The notes beneath the pieces are model-generated. The model worked only from the letters and a program-made list of their open reading frames with translations, made no database searches and was not told where the DNA came from. A DNA stretch of 64,000 bases from positions 96,608,001-96,672,000 of the forward strand of contig CM060883.1 in assembly GCA_030762935.1 (NCBI GenBank), in the 5' to 3' direction. Shown here piece by piece: positions 46,101 through 62,000 of the stretch. A program made the position numbers and the translations under genes. This stretch comes from Hymenopus coronatus (Eukaryota; Arthropoda; Insecta; Mantodea; Hymenopodidae). Position 1 is the stretch's first letter; every line of letters begins with the position of its first letter.

Positions 46101-49100
46101 CGTTCATTACATCTTTTTGTCCTGTTATTGTAAAGTCTCATCACCACTAATGCATTATGATCGTTCATCACATCTTTTTGTCCTGTTATTGTAAAGTCTC
46201 ATCACCACTAGTGTATTATGATCGTTCATCTCACCTTTTTGTCCTGCTGTTATTGAAAAGTGTCATCACCATTAGTGTATTATGATCGTTCATCATATCT
46301 TTTTGTTCTGTTATTGTAAAGTGTCGTCACCACCAGTGTATTATGCTCGTTCATCACATCTTTTTGTCCTATTATTGTAAAGTGTCATCACCACTAGTGT
46401 ATAATGATCATTCCTCACATCTTTTTGTCCTGTTATTGTAAGGTGTCATCGCCACTAGTGTATTATGATCCTTCATCTCATCTTTTAGTCTTGTTATTTT
46501 AAAGTGTTATCACCACTAGTATATTATAATTGTTCATCACATCTTTTTGTCCTGCTGTTATTGTAAAGTCTGATTACCACTAGTGTATTATGATCGTTCA
46601 TCACATCTAATTGTTCTCCTGTTATTGTAAAGTCTCATCACCACCCACTGTATTATGATCATTCATCACATCTTTTTGTCCTGTTATTGTAAAGTTTCAT
46701 CACCACTACTGTATTATCATCGTTCATCACATCTTTTTGTTCTCCTGTTATTCTAAAATGTCTATATCACTAGTGTAATATGAATATTCATCAATCTCTT
46801 GTCCACCTGTTATTGTAAAGTCTCATCACCACTAGTGTATTATCATCGTTCATCACATCTTTTTATCCTGTTCTTCTAAAGTGTCATCACCACTAGTGTA
46901 TTATGATCGTTTATCACATCTTTTTGTCCTGCTGATATTGTAAAGTGTCATCACCACTAGTGTATTATGATCGTTCATCACATCTTTTTGTCCAGTTATT
47001 CTAAAGTCTTATCACCACTAGTGTAATATGATAGGTCATCACTTCTTTTTGTCCTCCTGTTATTGTAAAGTGTCGTCACCATTAGTGTATTATGATCGTT
47101 CATCACATCTTTTTGTCCACCTGTTATTGTAAAGTGTCATCACCACTAGTGTATAATGATCATTCCTCACAACTTTTTGTCCTGTTATTGTAAAGTCTCA
47201 TCACCACTAGTGTATTATGATCGTTTATCACAACTTTTTGTCCTGCTGATATTGTAAAGTGTCATCACCACTAGTGTATTATGATCGTTCATCACATCTT
47301 TTTGTCCAGTTATTCTAAAGTCTTATCACCACTAGTGTAATATGATAGGTCATCACTTCTTTTTGTCCTCCTGTTATTGTAAAGTGTCATCACCACTAGT
47401 GTATTATGATCGTTCATCACATCTTTTTGTCCACCTGTTATCGTAAAGTGTCACCACCACTAGTGTATTATGATCGTTCATCACACCTTTTTGTCCTGCT
47501 GTTATTGTACAGTGTCATCACCACTAGTCTATTATGATCGTTCATCACGTCTTTTTGTCCACCTGTTATTGTAAAGTGTCATCACCACTAGAGTATTATG
47601 ATCATTCATCACATCTTTTGTCCACCTGTCATTGTAAAGTGTCATCTCCACTAGTGTATTATGATCATTCATCACATCTTTTGTCCACCTCTTATTATAA
47701 AGTCTCATCACCACTAGCGTATTATGATTGTTCATCACATCTTTTTGTCCTGCTGTTATTGTTAAGTGTCATCACCACTATTGTATTATGATCGTTCATC
47801 ACATCTTTTTGTCCTGTTATTGTAAAGTGTCATCACCACTAGTGGATTATGATCGTTAATCACATCTTTTTGTCCTGCTGTTATTGTAAAGAGTCATCAC
47901 CACTAGTTTATTATCATCGTTAATCACACATTTTGTCCTCCTATTATTATAAAGTGTCATCACCACTAGTCCATTATGATCGTTCATCACATCTTTTTGT
48001 CCTGTTATTGTAAAGTGTCCTCACCACTAGTGTATAATGATCGTTAATCACATCTTTTTGTCCTGTTATTGTAAAGTGTCATCAACACTAGTATATTATA
48101 ATCGTTCATCACATCGTTTCGTTCTGTTATTGTAAAGTGTCATCACCACTAGTGTATTATGACCGTTTATCACATCTTTTAGTCCACCTGTTATTGTAAG
48201 GTCTCATCACCACTACTGTATTATGATCGTTCACATCTTTTTGTCCTGCTGTTATTGTAAGGTGTCATCACCACTAGTGTATTATCATCATTCATCACAT
48301 CTCTTTGTCCTGTTATTGTAAAGTGTCATCACCACTAGTGTATTATGATCGTTCATCACATCTTTTTGTCGTGTTATTGTAAATTGTCATCACCGCTAGT
48401 GCATTATGATCGTTAATCACATCTTTTTGTCCTGCTGTTATTGTAAATTGTCATCACCACTAGTGTATTATCATGGTTCATCAAACCTTTTTGTCCTCCT
48501 GTTATTGTAAAGTATCATCACCACTAGTATATTATATTCGTTCATCCAATCTTTTTGTCCTCCTGTTATTGTAAAGTGTCATCACCACTAATGTATTATG
48601 AACGTTCATCACATCTTTTTGTCCTGTTATTGTAAAGTCTCATCACCACTAGTGTATTATGATCGTTCATCACACCTTTTTGTCCTGCTGTTATTGAAAA
48701 GTGTCATCACCACCAGTGTATTATGATCGTTCATCATATCATTTTGTTCTGTTATTGTAAAGTGTCGTCACCACCAGTGTATTATGATCGTTCATCACAT
48801 CTTTTTGTCCTGTTATTGTAAAGTGTCATCACCACTAGTGTATAATGATCATTCCTCACATCTTTTTGTCCTGTTATTGTAAGGTGTCATCGCCACTAGT
48901 GTATTATGATCCTTCATCTCATCTTTTTGTCTTGTTATTTTGAAGTGTTATCACCACTAGTATATTATAATTGTTTATCACATCTTTTTGTCCTGCTGTT
49001 ATTGTAAAGTCTGATTACCACTAGTGTATTATGATCGTTCATCACATCTTTATGTCCTGTTATTGTAAAGTCTCATCACCAGTAGTATATTATGATCGTT

Positions 49101-52100
49101 CATCACTTCTTTTTGTTCTCCTGTTATTGTAAAGTCTCATCACCACCCACTGTATTATGATCATTCATCACATCTTTTTGTCCTGTTATTGTATAATTTC
49201 ATCACCACTACTGTATTATGATCGTTCATCACATCTTTTTGTTCTCCTGTTATTCTAAAATGTCTATATCACTAGTGTAATATGAATATTCATCAATCTC
49301 TTGTCCACCTGTTATTGTAAAATCTCATCACCACTAGTGTATTATCATCGTTCATCACATCTTTTTGTCCTGTTCTTCTAAAGTGTCATCACCACTAGTG
49401 TATTATGATCGTTTATCACATCTTTTTGTCCTGCTGATATTGTAAAGTGTCATCACCACTAGTGTATTATGATCATTCATCACATCTCTTTGTCCAGTTA
49501 TTCTAAAGTCTTATCACCACTAGTGTAATATGATAGGTCATCACTTTTTTTGACCTCCTTTTTATTGTAAAGTGTCGTCACCATTAGTGTATTATGATCG
49601 TTCATCACATCTTTTTGTCCACCTGTTATTGTAAAGTGTCATCACCACTAGTGTATTATGATCGTTCATCACATCTTTTTGTCCTGCTGTTATTGTACAG
49701 TGTCATCACCACTAGTGAATTATGATCGTTCATCACCTCTTTTTGTCCGCCTGTTATTGTAAAGTGTCATCACCACTAGAGTATTATGATCATTCATCAC
49801 ATCTGTTTGTCCACCTGTCATTGTAAAGTGTCATCTCCACTAGTGTATTATGATCATTCATCACATCTTTTGTCCACCTCTTATTATTAATTCTCATCAC
49901 CACTAGCGTATTATGATTGTTTTTCACATCTTTTTGTCCTGCTGTTATTGTAAGGTGTCATCACCATTAATGTATTATCATCGTTCATCACATCTTTTTG
50001 TCCTGTTATTGTAAAGTGTCATCACCACTATTGTATTATGATCGTTCATCACATCTTTTTGTCCTGTTATTGTAAAATGTGATCACCACTAGTGTATTAT
50101 GACAGATCATCACATCTTTTAGTCCACCTGTTATTGCAAAGTCTCATCACCACTACTGTATTATGATCGTTCATCACATCTTTTTGAACTGTTATTGTAA
50201 AGTGTCCTCACCACTAGTGTATAATGATCGTTCATCACATCTTTTTGTCCTGTTATTGTAAAGTGTCATCAACACTAGTATATTATAATCGTTCATCACA
50301 TCTTTTTGTTCTGTTATTGTAAAGTGTCATCACCACTAGTGTATTATGACAGATCATCACATCTTTTAGTCCACCTGTTATTGCAAAGTCTCATCACCAC
50401 TACTGTATTATGATCGTTCACATCTTTTTGTCCTGCTGTTATTGTAAGGTGTCATCACCACTAGTGTATTATCATCGTTCATCACATCTTTTTGTCCTGA
50501 TATTGTAAAGTGTCATCACCACTAGTGTATTATGATCGTTCATCGCATCTTTTTGTCCTGTTATTGTAAATTGTCATCACCACTAGTGCATTATGATCGT
50601 TAATCACATCTTTTTGTCCTGCTGTTATTGTAAAATGTCATCACCACTAGTGTATTATCATGGTTCATCCAATCTTTTTGTCCTCCTGTTATTGTAAAGT
50701 GTCATCACCACTAGTGTATTATGATCGTTCATTACATCTTTTTGTCCTGTTATTGTAAAGTCTCATCACCACTAATGTATTATGATCGTTCATCACATCT
50801 TTTGTCCTGTTATTGTAAAGTCTCATCACCACTAGTGTATTATGATCGTTCATCAAACCTTTTTGTCCTGCTGTTATTGAAAAGTGTCATCACCACTAGT
50901 GTATTATGATCGTTCATCACATCTTTTTGTCCTGTTATTGTAAAGTGTCATCACCACTAGTGTATAATGATCATTCCTCACATCTTTTTGTCCTGTTATT
51001 GTAAAGTCTCATCACCACTAGTGTATTATAATCATTTATCACATCTTTTTGTCCTGCTGATATTGTAAAGTGTCATCACAACTAGTGTATTATGATCGTT
51101 CATCACATCTTTTTGTCCAGTTATTCTAAAGTCTTATCACCACTAGTGTAATATGATAGGTCATCACTTCTTTTTGTCCTCCTGTTATTGTAAAGTGTCA
51201 TCACCACTAGTGTATTATGATCGTTCAGCACATCTTTTTGTCCACCTGTTATTGTAAAGTGTCATCACCACTAGTGTATTATGATCGTTCATCAAATCTT
51301 TTTGTCCTGCTGTTATTGTACAGTGTCATCACCACTAGTGTATTATGATCATATATCACCTCTTTTTGTCCACCTGTTATTGTAAAGTGTCATCACCACT
51401 AGAGTATTATGATCATTCATCTCATCTCTTTGTCCACCTGTCATTGTAAAGTGTCATCTCCACTAGTGTATTATGATCATTCATCACATCTTTTGTCCAC
51501 CTCTTATTATAAAGTCTCATCACCACTAGCGTATTATGATTGTTCATCACATCTTTTTGTCCTGCTGTTATTGTAAGGTGTCATCACCACTAGTGTATTA
51601 TCATCGTTCATCACATCTTTTTGTCCTGTTATTGTATAGTGTCATCACCACTATTGTATTATGATCGTTCATCACATCTCTTTGTCCACCTCTTATTGTA
51701 AAGTCCCATCATCACTCACCACTAGTATATTATGATCGTTCATCACATCATTTTGTCCTGTTATTGTAAAGTGTCATCACCACTAGTGTATTATGATCGT
51801 TTATCACATCTTTTTGTCCACCTGTTATTGTAAAGTCTCATCACCACTAATGTATTATGATATTTCATCACATGTTTTGTCCTCCTGATATTGAAAAGTG
51901 TCATCACCACTAGTATATTATCATCGTTCATCACATCTTTTTGTCCTGTTATTGTAAAGTGTCAACACCACTAGTGTATTATGACCGTTCATCACATCTT
52001 CTTGTCCACCTTTTACTGTAACATGTCATCACCGCTAGTGTATTATGATGGTTCATCAAATTTTTTGTCCACTTGTTATTGTAAAGTGTCATCACCAATA

Positions 52101-55100
52101 GTGTATTATGATCGTTCATAACATCTTTTTGTCCTGCTGTTATTGTAAAATGACATCACCACTAGTCCATTATGATCGTTCATCACATCTTTTTGTCCTG
52201 TTATTGTAAAGTGTGATCACCACTAGTGGATTATGATCGGTAATCACATCTTCTTGTCCTGCTGTTATTGTAAAGAGTCATCACCACTAGTTTATTATCA
52301 TCGTTCATCACACTTTTTGTCCTCCTATTATTATAAAGTGTCATCACCACTAGTCCATTATGATCGTTCATCACATCTTTTTGTCCTGTTATTGTAAAGT
52401 CTCATCACCACTTATGTATCAAGATCGTTCATCACATCTTTTTGTCCTGTTATTGTAAAGTCTCATCACCACTAGTGTATTATGATCGTTTATCACAACT
52501 TTTTGTCCTGCTGTTATTGAAAAGTGTCATCACCACTAGTGTATTATAATCGTTCATCACATCTTTTTGTTCTGTTATTGTAAAGTGTCGTCACCAGCAG
52601 TGTATTATGATCTTTCATCACATCTTTTTGTCCTGTTATTGTAAAGTGTCATCACCACTAGTGTATAATGATCATTCCTCACATCTTTTTGTCCTGTTAT
52701 TGTAAAGTCTCATCACCACTGGTGTATTATGATCGTTTATCACATCTTTTTGTCCTGCTGATATTGTAAAGTGTCATCACCACTAGTGTATAATGATCGT
52801 TCATCACATTTTTTGTCCAGTTATTCTAAAGTCTTATCACCACTAGTGTAATATGATAGGTCATCACTTCTTTTTGTCCTCCTGTTATTGTAAAGTGTCA
52901 TCACCACTAGTGTATTCTGATCGCTCATCACATCTTTTGTCAACCTGTTATTGTAAAGTGTCATCACCACTAGTGTATTATGATCAATCATCACATCTTT
53001 TTGTCCTGCTGTTATTGTACAGTGTCATCACCACTAGTGTATTATGATCGTATATCACCTCCTTTTGTCCACCTGTTATTGTAAAGTGTCATCACCACTA
53101 GAGTATTATGATCATCCATCACATCTTTTGTCCACCTCTTATTATAAAGTCTCATTACCACTAGCGTATTATGATTGTTCATCACATCTTTTTGTCCTGC
53201 TGTTATTGTAAAGAGTCATCACCACTAGTTTATTATCATCGTTCATCACACATTTTGTCCTCCTATTATTATAAAGTATCATCACCACTAGTCCATTATG
53301 ATCGTTCATCACATCTTTTTATCCTGATATTGTCAAGTGTCCTCACCACTAGTGTATAATGATCGTTCATCACATCTTTTTGTCCTGTTATTGTAAAGTG
53401 TCATCAACACTACTATACTATAATCTTTCATCACATTTTTTGTTCTGTTATTGTAAAGTGTCATCACCACTAGTGTATTATGACTGTTCATCACATCTTT
53501 TATTCCACCTGTTATTGTAAGGTCTCATCACCACTACTGTATTATGATCGTTCACATCTTTTTGTCCTGCTGTTATTGTAAGGTGTCATCACCACTAGTG
53601 TATTATCATCGTTCATCACATCTTTTTGTCCTGTTATTGTAATGTGTCATCACCACTAGTGTATTATGATTGTTCATCACATCTTTTTGTCCTGTTATTG
53701 TAAATTGTCATCACCACTAGTGCATTATGATCGTTAATCACATCTTTTTGTCCTGCTGTTATTGTAAAATGTCATCACCACTAGTGTATTATCATGGTTC
53801 ATCAAACCTTTTTGTCCTCCTGTTATTGTAAAGTATCATCACCACTAGTATATTATGATCGTTCATCCAATCTTTTTGTCCTCCTGTTATTGTAAGGTGT
53901 CATCACCACTAGTGTATTATGATCGTTCATTACATCTTTTTGTCCTGTTATTGTAAAGTCTCATCACCACTAATGTATTATGATCGTTCATCACATGTTT
54001 TTGTCCTGTTATTGTAAATTCTCATCACCACTAGTGTATTATGATCATTCATCACACCTTTTTGTCCTACTGCTATTGAAAAGTGTCATCACCACTAGTG
54101 TATTATTATCGTTCATCACATCTTTTTGTTCTGTTATTGTAAAGTGTCGTCACCACCAGTGTATAATGATCATTCCTCACATCTTTTTGTCCTGTTATTG
54201 TAAGGTGTCATTACCACTAGTGTATTATGATCCTTCATCTCATCTTTTTATCTTGTTAGTTTAAAGTGTTATCACCACTAGTATATTATAATTGTCATCA
54301 CATCTTTTTGTCCTGCTGTTATTGTAAAGTCTGATTACCACTAGTGTATTATGATCGTTCATCACATCTTTATGTCCTGTTATTGTGAAGTCTCATCACC
54401 AGTAGTGTATTATGATCGTTCATCACATCTTTTTGGTCTCCTGTTATTGTAAAGTCTCATCACCACCCACTGTATTATGATCATTCATCACATCTTTTTG
54501 TCCTGTTATTGTAAAGTTTCATCACCACTACTGTATTATCATCGTTCATCACATCTTTTTGTTCTCCTGTTATTCTAAAATGTCTTTATCACCAGTGTAA
54601 TATGAATATTCATCAATCTCTTGTCCACCTGTTATTGTAAAGTCTCATCACCACTAGTGTATTATCATCGTTCATCACATCTTTTTGTCCTGTTATTCTA
54701 AAGTGTCATCACCACTAGTGTATTATGATAGTTCATCACATCTTTTTGACCTGTTATTTTAAAGTGATATCACCCCTAGTGTATTATGATCGTTCATCAC
54801 ATCCTTTTGTCCATCTGTTATTGTAAAGTGTCATCACCACTAGTTTATTATGATCATTCATCACATTTCTTTGTCCACCTGATATTGTAAAGTGTCATCA
54901 CCACTAGTGTATTATGATCAATCTTCACATCTCTTTGTCCACCTGTTTTTGTAAAGTCTCATCCCAACTAGTGTATTATGATCGTTCATCACATCTTTTT
55001 CTCCTTTTATTGTAAAGTGTCATCACCACTAGTATATTATCATCGTTCATCACAACTTTTTGTCCTGTGATTGTAAATTGTCAACACCACTAGTGTATTA

Positions 55101-58100
55101 TTATAATCGTTTATCTCATCCTCTTGTCTACCTTTTACTGTAACGTGTCATCACCGCTAGTGTATTATGATCGTTCATCAATACTTTTTGTCCACTTGTT
55201 ATTGTAAAGTGTCATCACCACTAGTGTATTATGATGGTTCTTCAAATCTTTTTGTCCACTTGTTATTGTGAAGTGTCATCACCGCTAGTGTATTTTGATC
55301 GTTCATCAAATCTTTTTGTCTACTTGTTATTGTAAGGTGTCATCACCACTAGTGTATTATGATCGTTCATAACATCTTTTTGTCCAGTTGTTATTGTAAA
55401 GTGACATCACCACTAGTGTATTATGATCGTTCATCACATCTTTTTGTCCACCTGTTATTTATAAGTGTCATCACCACTGGTGTATTATGATCATTCATTG
55501 CATCTCTTTGTCCACCTGTAATTGTAAAGTGTCATCACTACTGGTGTATTATGATCGTTTATCACATCTTTTTGTCCTGCTGTTATTATTCAGTGTCATC
55601 ACCACTAGTGTATTATCATCATTCATCACATCTTTTTGTCCTGTTATTGTAAAGTGTCATCACTACTAGTGTATTATGATCGTTCATCACATCTTTTTGT
55701 CCTGCTGTTATTGTAAAGTGTCATCACCACTAGTGTATTATCATCATTCATCACATCTTTTTGTCCTGTTATTGTAAAGTGTTATCACTACTAGTGTATT
55801 ATGATAGTTCATCACATCTAATTGTCCTCTTATTGTAAAGTGACATCACCACTAGTGTATTATAATCGTTCATCACCTCTTTTTGTCCACCTGTTATTGT
55901 AAAGTGTCATCACCACTAGTGTATTATGATTATTCTTCACATCTTTTTGTCCTGTGTTATTGTAAGGTGTCATCACCACTAGTGTATTATGATCGTTCAT
56001 CACATCTTTTTGTCCTTTTATTCTAAAGTGTCATCACCACTAGTGGATTATGATCGTTTAGCACATCTTTTTGTCCTGCTGTTATTGTAAAATGTCATCA
56101 CCACTAGTGTATTATCATCGTTCATCACACGTTTTTGTCTTCCTATTATTGTAAAGTGTCATCACCACTAGTGTATTATGATCGTTCATCACATCGTTTT
56201 GCTCTGTTATTGTAAACTGTCGACACCACTAGTGTATTATGATCGTTCATCACATCTTTTTGTCCTGTTACTGTAAATTGTCCTTACCACTAGTGTATAA
56301 TGATCGTTCATTACAACCTATTGTACTGTTATTGTAAAGTGTCATCACCACTAGTTTATCATAATCGTTCATCACATCTTTTTGTTCTGTTATTGTAAAG
56401 TGTCATAAACACTAGTGTATTATGACCGTTCATCACATCTTTTAGTCCACCTGTTATTGTAAAGTATGTTCCCTACTAGTATATTATGATCGTTCATCAC
56501 GTCCTTTTGTCCTCCTGTTATTGTAAAGTGTCATCACCACTAATGTACTCTGATCGTTCATCACATCTTTTTGTCCTCTAATTGTAAAGTCTCATCACCA
56601 CTAGTGTATTATGATCGTTCATCACACCTTTTTGTCCTGCTGTTATTGTAAAGTGTCATAACCACTAGTGTATTATGATCGTTCATCACATCTTTTTGTT
56701 CTGTTATTGTAAATTGTCGACACCACTAGTGTATTATGATCGTTCATCACATCTTTTTGTCCTGTTATTGTAAAGTGTCATCACCACTAGTGTATTATGA
56801 TCGTTCATCACATCTTTTTGTTCTGTTATTGTAAATTGTCATCACCACTACACCACTAGTGTATTTTGATCGTTCATCACATCTTTTTGTCCTCTTATTG
56901 TAAAGTGTCATCACCACTAGTGTATAACAAATGTTCATCACATCTTTTCTCCTCCTGTTATTGTAAAGTGTCATCAGCACTAGTGTATTATGATCGTTCA
57001 TCACATCTTTTTATCCACCTGTTATTGTAAAGTGTCATCACCACTAATGTATTATCATCGTTACTCACATCTCTTTGATCAACCGTTATGGTAAAGTCTC
57101 AACACCACTAGTGTATTATGATCGTTCATCACAAATTTTTGTCCACCTGTTATTGTAAAGTCTCATCACCACTAGTTCATTATGATCGTTCATAACATCT
57201 TTTTGTTCTATTATTGTAAAGTCTCATCACCACTAGTGTATTATGACCGTTCATCACATCTTTATGTCCTGCTCTTATTGTAAAGTGTCATCACCTCTAG
57301 TGTATAATGATCGTTCATCACATCGTTTTGTCCTGTTATTATGAAGTGTCATCACCACTAGTGCATTATGATCGTTCATCACATCTTTTTGTCCTGCTGT
57401 TATTGTAAAGTGTCATCACCACTAGTGTATTATCATTGTTCATCGAACCTTTTTGTCCTCCTTTTTATTGTAAAGTCTCATCACCAGTAATGTATTATGA
57501 TCGTTCATCACATCTTTTTGTACTGTTATTGTAAAGTCTCATCACCACTAGTGCATTATGACCGTTCATCACATCTTTATGTCCTGCTGTTATTGTAAAG
57601 TGTCGTCACCACTAGTGTATTATGATCGTTCATCACATCTTTTTGTCCTGTTATTGTAAAGTGTCATCACCACTAGTGTATAATGATCGTTCATCACATC
57701 TTTTTGTCCTGTTATTGTAAATTGTCATCACCACTAGTGCATTATGATCAATCATCACATCTTTTTGTTCTGTTATTGTAAAGTGTCATCACCACTAGTG
57801 TATTATGATCGTTCATCACATCTTTTGGTCCTGTTATTGTAAAGTGTCATCACCCATAGTATATTATGATTGTTCATCCCATCTTTTTGTCCTCCTGTTA
57901 TTGTAAAGTGTCATCACCACTAGTGTATTATGATCGTTCATCACATCTTTTTGTCCTGTTGCTGTAAAGTCTCATCACCACTAGTGTATTATGATCGTTC
58001 ATCACACCTTGTTGTCCTGCTGTTATTGAAAAGTGTCATCACCACTAGTGTATTATGATCGTTCATCACATCTTTTTGTTCTGTTATTGTAAAGTGTCGT

Positions 58101-59050
58101 CACCTTAAGTGTATTATGATCGTTCATCACATCTTTTTGTCCTGTTATTGTAAAGTGTCATCACCACTAGTGTATTATGATCCTTCATCTCATCTTTTTG
58201 TCCTGTTATTGTAAAGTGTCATCACCACTAGTGTATAATGATCATTCCACACATCTTTTTGTCCTGTTATTGTAAGGTATAATCACCACTAGTGTATTAT
58301 GATCCTTCATCTCATCTTTTTGTCTTGTTATTTTAAAGTGTTATCACCACTAGTATATTATAATTGTTCATCACATCTTTTTGTCCTGCTGTTATTGTAA
58401 ATTCTCATTACCACTAGTGTATTATGATCGTTCATCACATCTTTATGTCCTGTTATTGTAAAGTCTCATCACCAGTAGTGTATTATGATCGTTCATCACA
58501 TCTTTTTGTTCTCCTGTTATTGTAAAGTCTCATCACCACCCACTGTATTATGATCATTCATCACATCTTTTTGTCCTGTTATTTTAAAGTTTCATCACCA
58601 CTACTGTATTATTATCGTTCATCACATCTTTTTGCCCTGTTATTCTGAAATGTCTATATCACTAGTGTAATATGAATATTCATCAATCTTTTGCCCACTA
58701 TTATTGTAAAGTCTCATCACCACTAGTGTATTATCATCGTTCATCACATCTTTTTGTCCTATTATTCTAAAGTGTCCTCACCACTAGTGTATTATGATAG
58801 TTCATCACATCTTTTTGAGTTGTTATTGTAAAGTGATATCACCCCTAGTGTATTATGGTCGTTCATCACATCCTTTTGTTATTGTAATGTGTCATCACCA
58901 CTAGTTTATTATGATCATTCATCACATCTCTTTGTCCACCTGATATTGTAAAGTGTTATCACCACTAGTGTATTATGATCACTCATCACATCTCTTTGTC
59001 CACCTGTTATTGTAAAGTCTCATCCCAACTAGTGTATTATCATTGTTCAT
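46100..59050. repeat. older, irregular higher-order duplications in the minisatellite
   Basis: Private monomer runs recur with moderate divergence. The variant TCTATATCACTAGTGTAATA occurs at 46761 and 49263, with related forms at 54583 and 58653. Each is preceded by a monomer with CACCACCCACTGTATTATG and, further upstream, by CCTTCATCTCATCTTTT. Spacings of 2502, 5320 and 4070 bp show segmental duplications of several kilobases followed by deletions or insertions of monomers. Confidence 0.75.
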
Positions 59051-62000
59051 CACACCTCATTGTCCTGCTTTTTATTGTAAAGTCTCATCACCAGTAACGT
59101 ATTATGATCGTTCATCACATCTTTTTGTCTTCCTGTTATTGTAAAGTGTCATCACCACTAGTGTATTATGATCGTTCATTACATCTTTTTGTTCTGCTGT
59201 TATTGTAATGTGTCATAACCATGATTGTATTATGATCGTTCATCACATCCTTTTGTTCTCCTGTTATAGTAATGTCTCATCACCACTAGTGTATTATCAT
59301 CGTTCATCACATCTTTTTGTCCTGTTGTTCTAAAGTGTCATCACCCCTAGTGTATTATGATCGTTCATCACATCCTTTTGTCCACCTGTTATTGTAAAGT
59401 GTCATCACCGCTAGTGTATTATGATCATTCATCACATCTCTTTGTCCACCTGCTATTGTAAATTCTGATCACCACTACTGTATTATGTTCGTTCATCACA
59501 TTTTTTTGTCCTGTTATTGTAAATTGTCATCACCACTAGTGTATTATCATCGTTCATCAAACCTTTTTGTCTTCCTGTTAATGTAAAGTATGATCCCTAC
59601 TAGTATATTATGATCGTTCATCACATCTTTTTGTCCTCCTGTTATTATAAAGTGTCATCACCACTAGTGTATTATGATCTTTCATTACATCTTTCTGTCC
59701 TGTTATTGTAAAGTCTTATTACCACTAATTTACTCTGATCGTTCATTACATCTTTTTGTCCTCTAATTGTAAAGTCTCATCACCACTAGTGTATTATGAT
59801 CGTTCATCACACCTTTTTGTCCTGCTGTTATTGAAAAGTGTCCATACCAATAGTATATTATGATCGTTCATCAAATCTTTTTGTTACGTTATTGTAAAGT
59901 GTCGACACCACTAGTGTATTATGATCGTTCATCACATCTTTTTGTCCTGTTATTGTAAAGTGTCATCACCACTAGTCTATATTGATCATTCATCACATCT
60001 TTTTGTCCTGTTATTGTAAAGTGTCATCACCACTAGTGTATTATGATCGTTCATCACATCTTTTTGTTCTGTTATTGTAAAGTGTCATCACCACTAGTGT
60101 ATTATGATCGTTCATCACTTCTTTTTGTCCTGTTATTGTAAAGTGTAATCACCACTAGTGTATAACAAATGTTCATCACATCTTTTTCTCCTACCTGTTA
60201 TTGTAAAGTGTCATCAGCACTAGTGTATTATGATCGTTATTCACATCTTTTTGTTCTCCTGTTATTGTGTAGTGTAATCACCACTAGTGTATTATGATGA
60301 GTTATCAGATCTTTTTGTGCACCTGTTATTGTAAAGTCTCATCACCACTAGAGTATTATCATCGTTTATCACATCTTTTTGTCCACCTGTTTTTGTAAAG
60401 TGTCATCACCACTAGTATATTACGATCGTTCATCACATCTTTTTGTCCTCCTGTTATTCTGAAATGTCATCACCACTAGCGTATTATGATCGTTCATCAC
60501 ATCTTTTTGTCCTGTTATTCTAAAGTGTTATCACCACTAGTGTATTATGATCGTTCATCACATCTTTTTGTCCTGTTATTGTAAAGTGTCATCACCACTT
60601 ATGAATTATCATCGTTCATCACATCTTCTAGTACTGCTATTGTAAAGTGTCATCACCACTAGTGTATTATGATCGTTCATCACATCTTTTTGTCCACCTG
60701 TTATTGTAAAGTCTCATCACCACTAGTGTAATATGATAGTTCATCACATCTTTTTGTCCTCATGTTATTGTAAGGTCTCATCACCACTAGTGTATTATTT
60801 AACGTTCATCATATCTTTTTGTCCACGTTTATTGTAAAGTGTCATCACCACTAGTGTATTATTATCGTTCATCACAGCTTTTTATAATGCTGATATTGTA
60901 AATTGTCATCACCACAAGTGTATTATGATCGGTCATCATGTCTTTTTGTCCAGATATTGTAAATTCTCATCACCACTAGTATAATATGATAGTTCATTAC
61001 GTCTTTTTGTCCTCCTGTTATTGTAAAGTCTCATCACCACTAGTGTATTATTATCGTTCATCACATATTTTGGCCACGTTTATTGTAAAGTCTCATCACC
61101 ACTAGTGTTTTATGATCGTTCATCACATCTTTTTGTCCTCCTGTTATTGTAAAGTGTCATCACCACTAGTGTATTATCATCATTCATCACATCTTTTTGT
61201 TACTAGTTATTGTAAAGTGTCATCACCACTAGTGTATTATGATCGTCCATCACATCTTTTTGTCCTGTTATTGGAAAGTATCATCACTACTAAAGTATTA
61301 TGATCGTTCATCACATTTTTTTGTCCTCCTGTTATTGTAAAGTGTCACCACTTCTAGTGTATTACGATTGTTCATCACATCTTTTTGTCCTCCTGTTATT
61401 GTAAAGTGTCATCACCACTAGTGTACTATGATCGTTCATCACATCTTTTTGTCCTGTTATTGGAAAGTCTAAACACCACTAGTGTATTATGATCGTTCCT
61501 CACATCTTTTCGTCCTGCTATTGTAAAGTGTCTTTACCACCAGTGTATTATGATCGTTATTTACATCTTTTTGTCCACCTGTTATTTTAAATGTCATCAC
61601 CACTAGTGTATTATGATCGTTCAGCACATCTTTTTGTCCTGCTGTTATTGTAAAGTCTCATCACCACTAGTGTATTACGATCGTTCATCACATCTTTTTG
61701 TCCTCCTGTTATTGTAAAGTGTCATCACCACTAGTGTGTTATGATCGTTCATCACATCTTTTTGTCCTGCTGTTGTTGTAAAGTCTCATCTCCACTAGTG
61801 TATTACGATGGTTCATCACATCTTTCTTTCCTCTATTATTGTAAAGTGTCATCACCACTAGTGAACTAAGATCGTTCATAACAACTTTTTGACTCGCTGT
61901 TATTGTAAAGGCTCATCACCACTAGTGTATTATGATCGTTAATCGCATTTTTTTGTCCTGCTGTTATTGTAAAGTGTCATCACCACTAGTGTATTATGAC

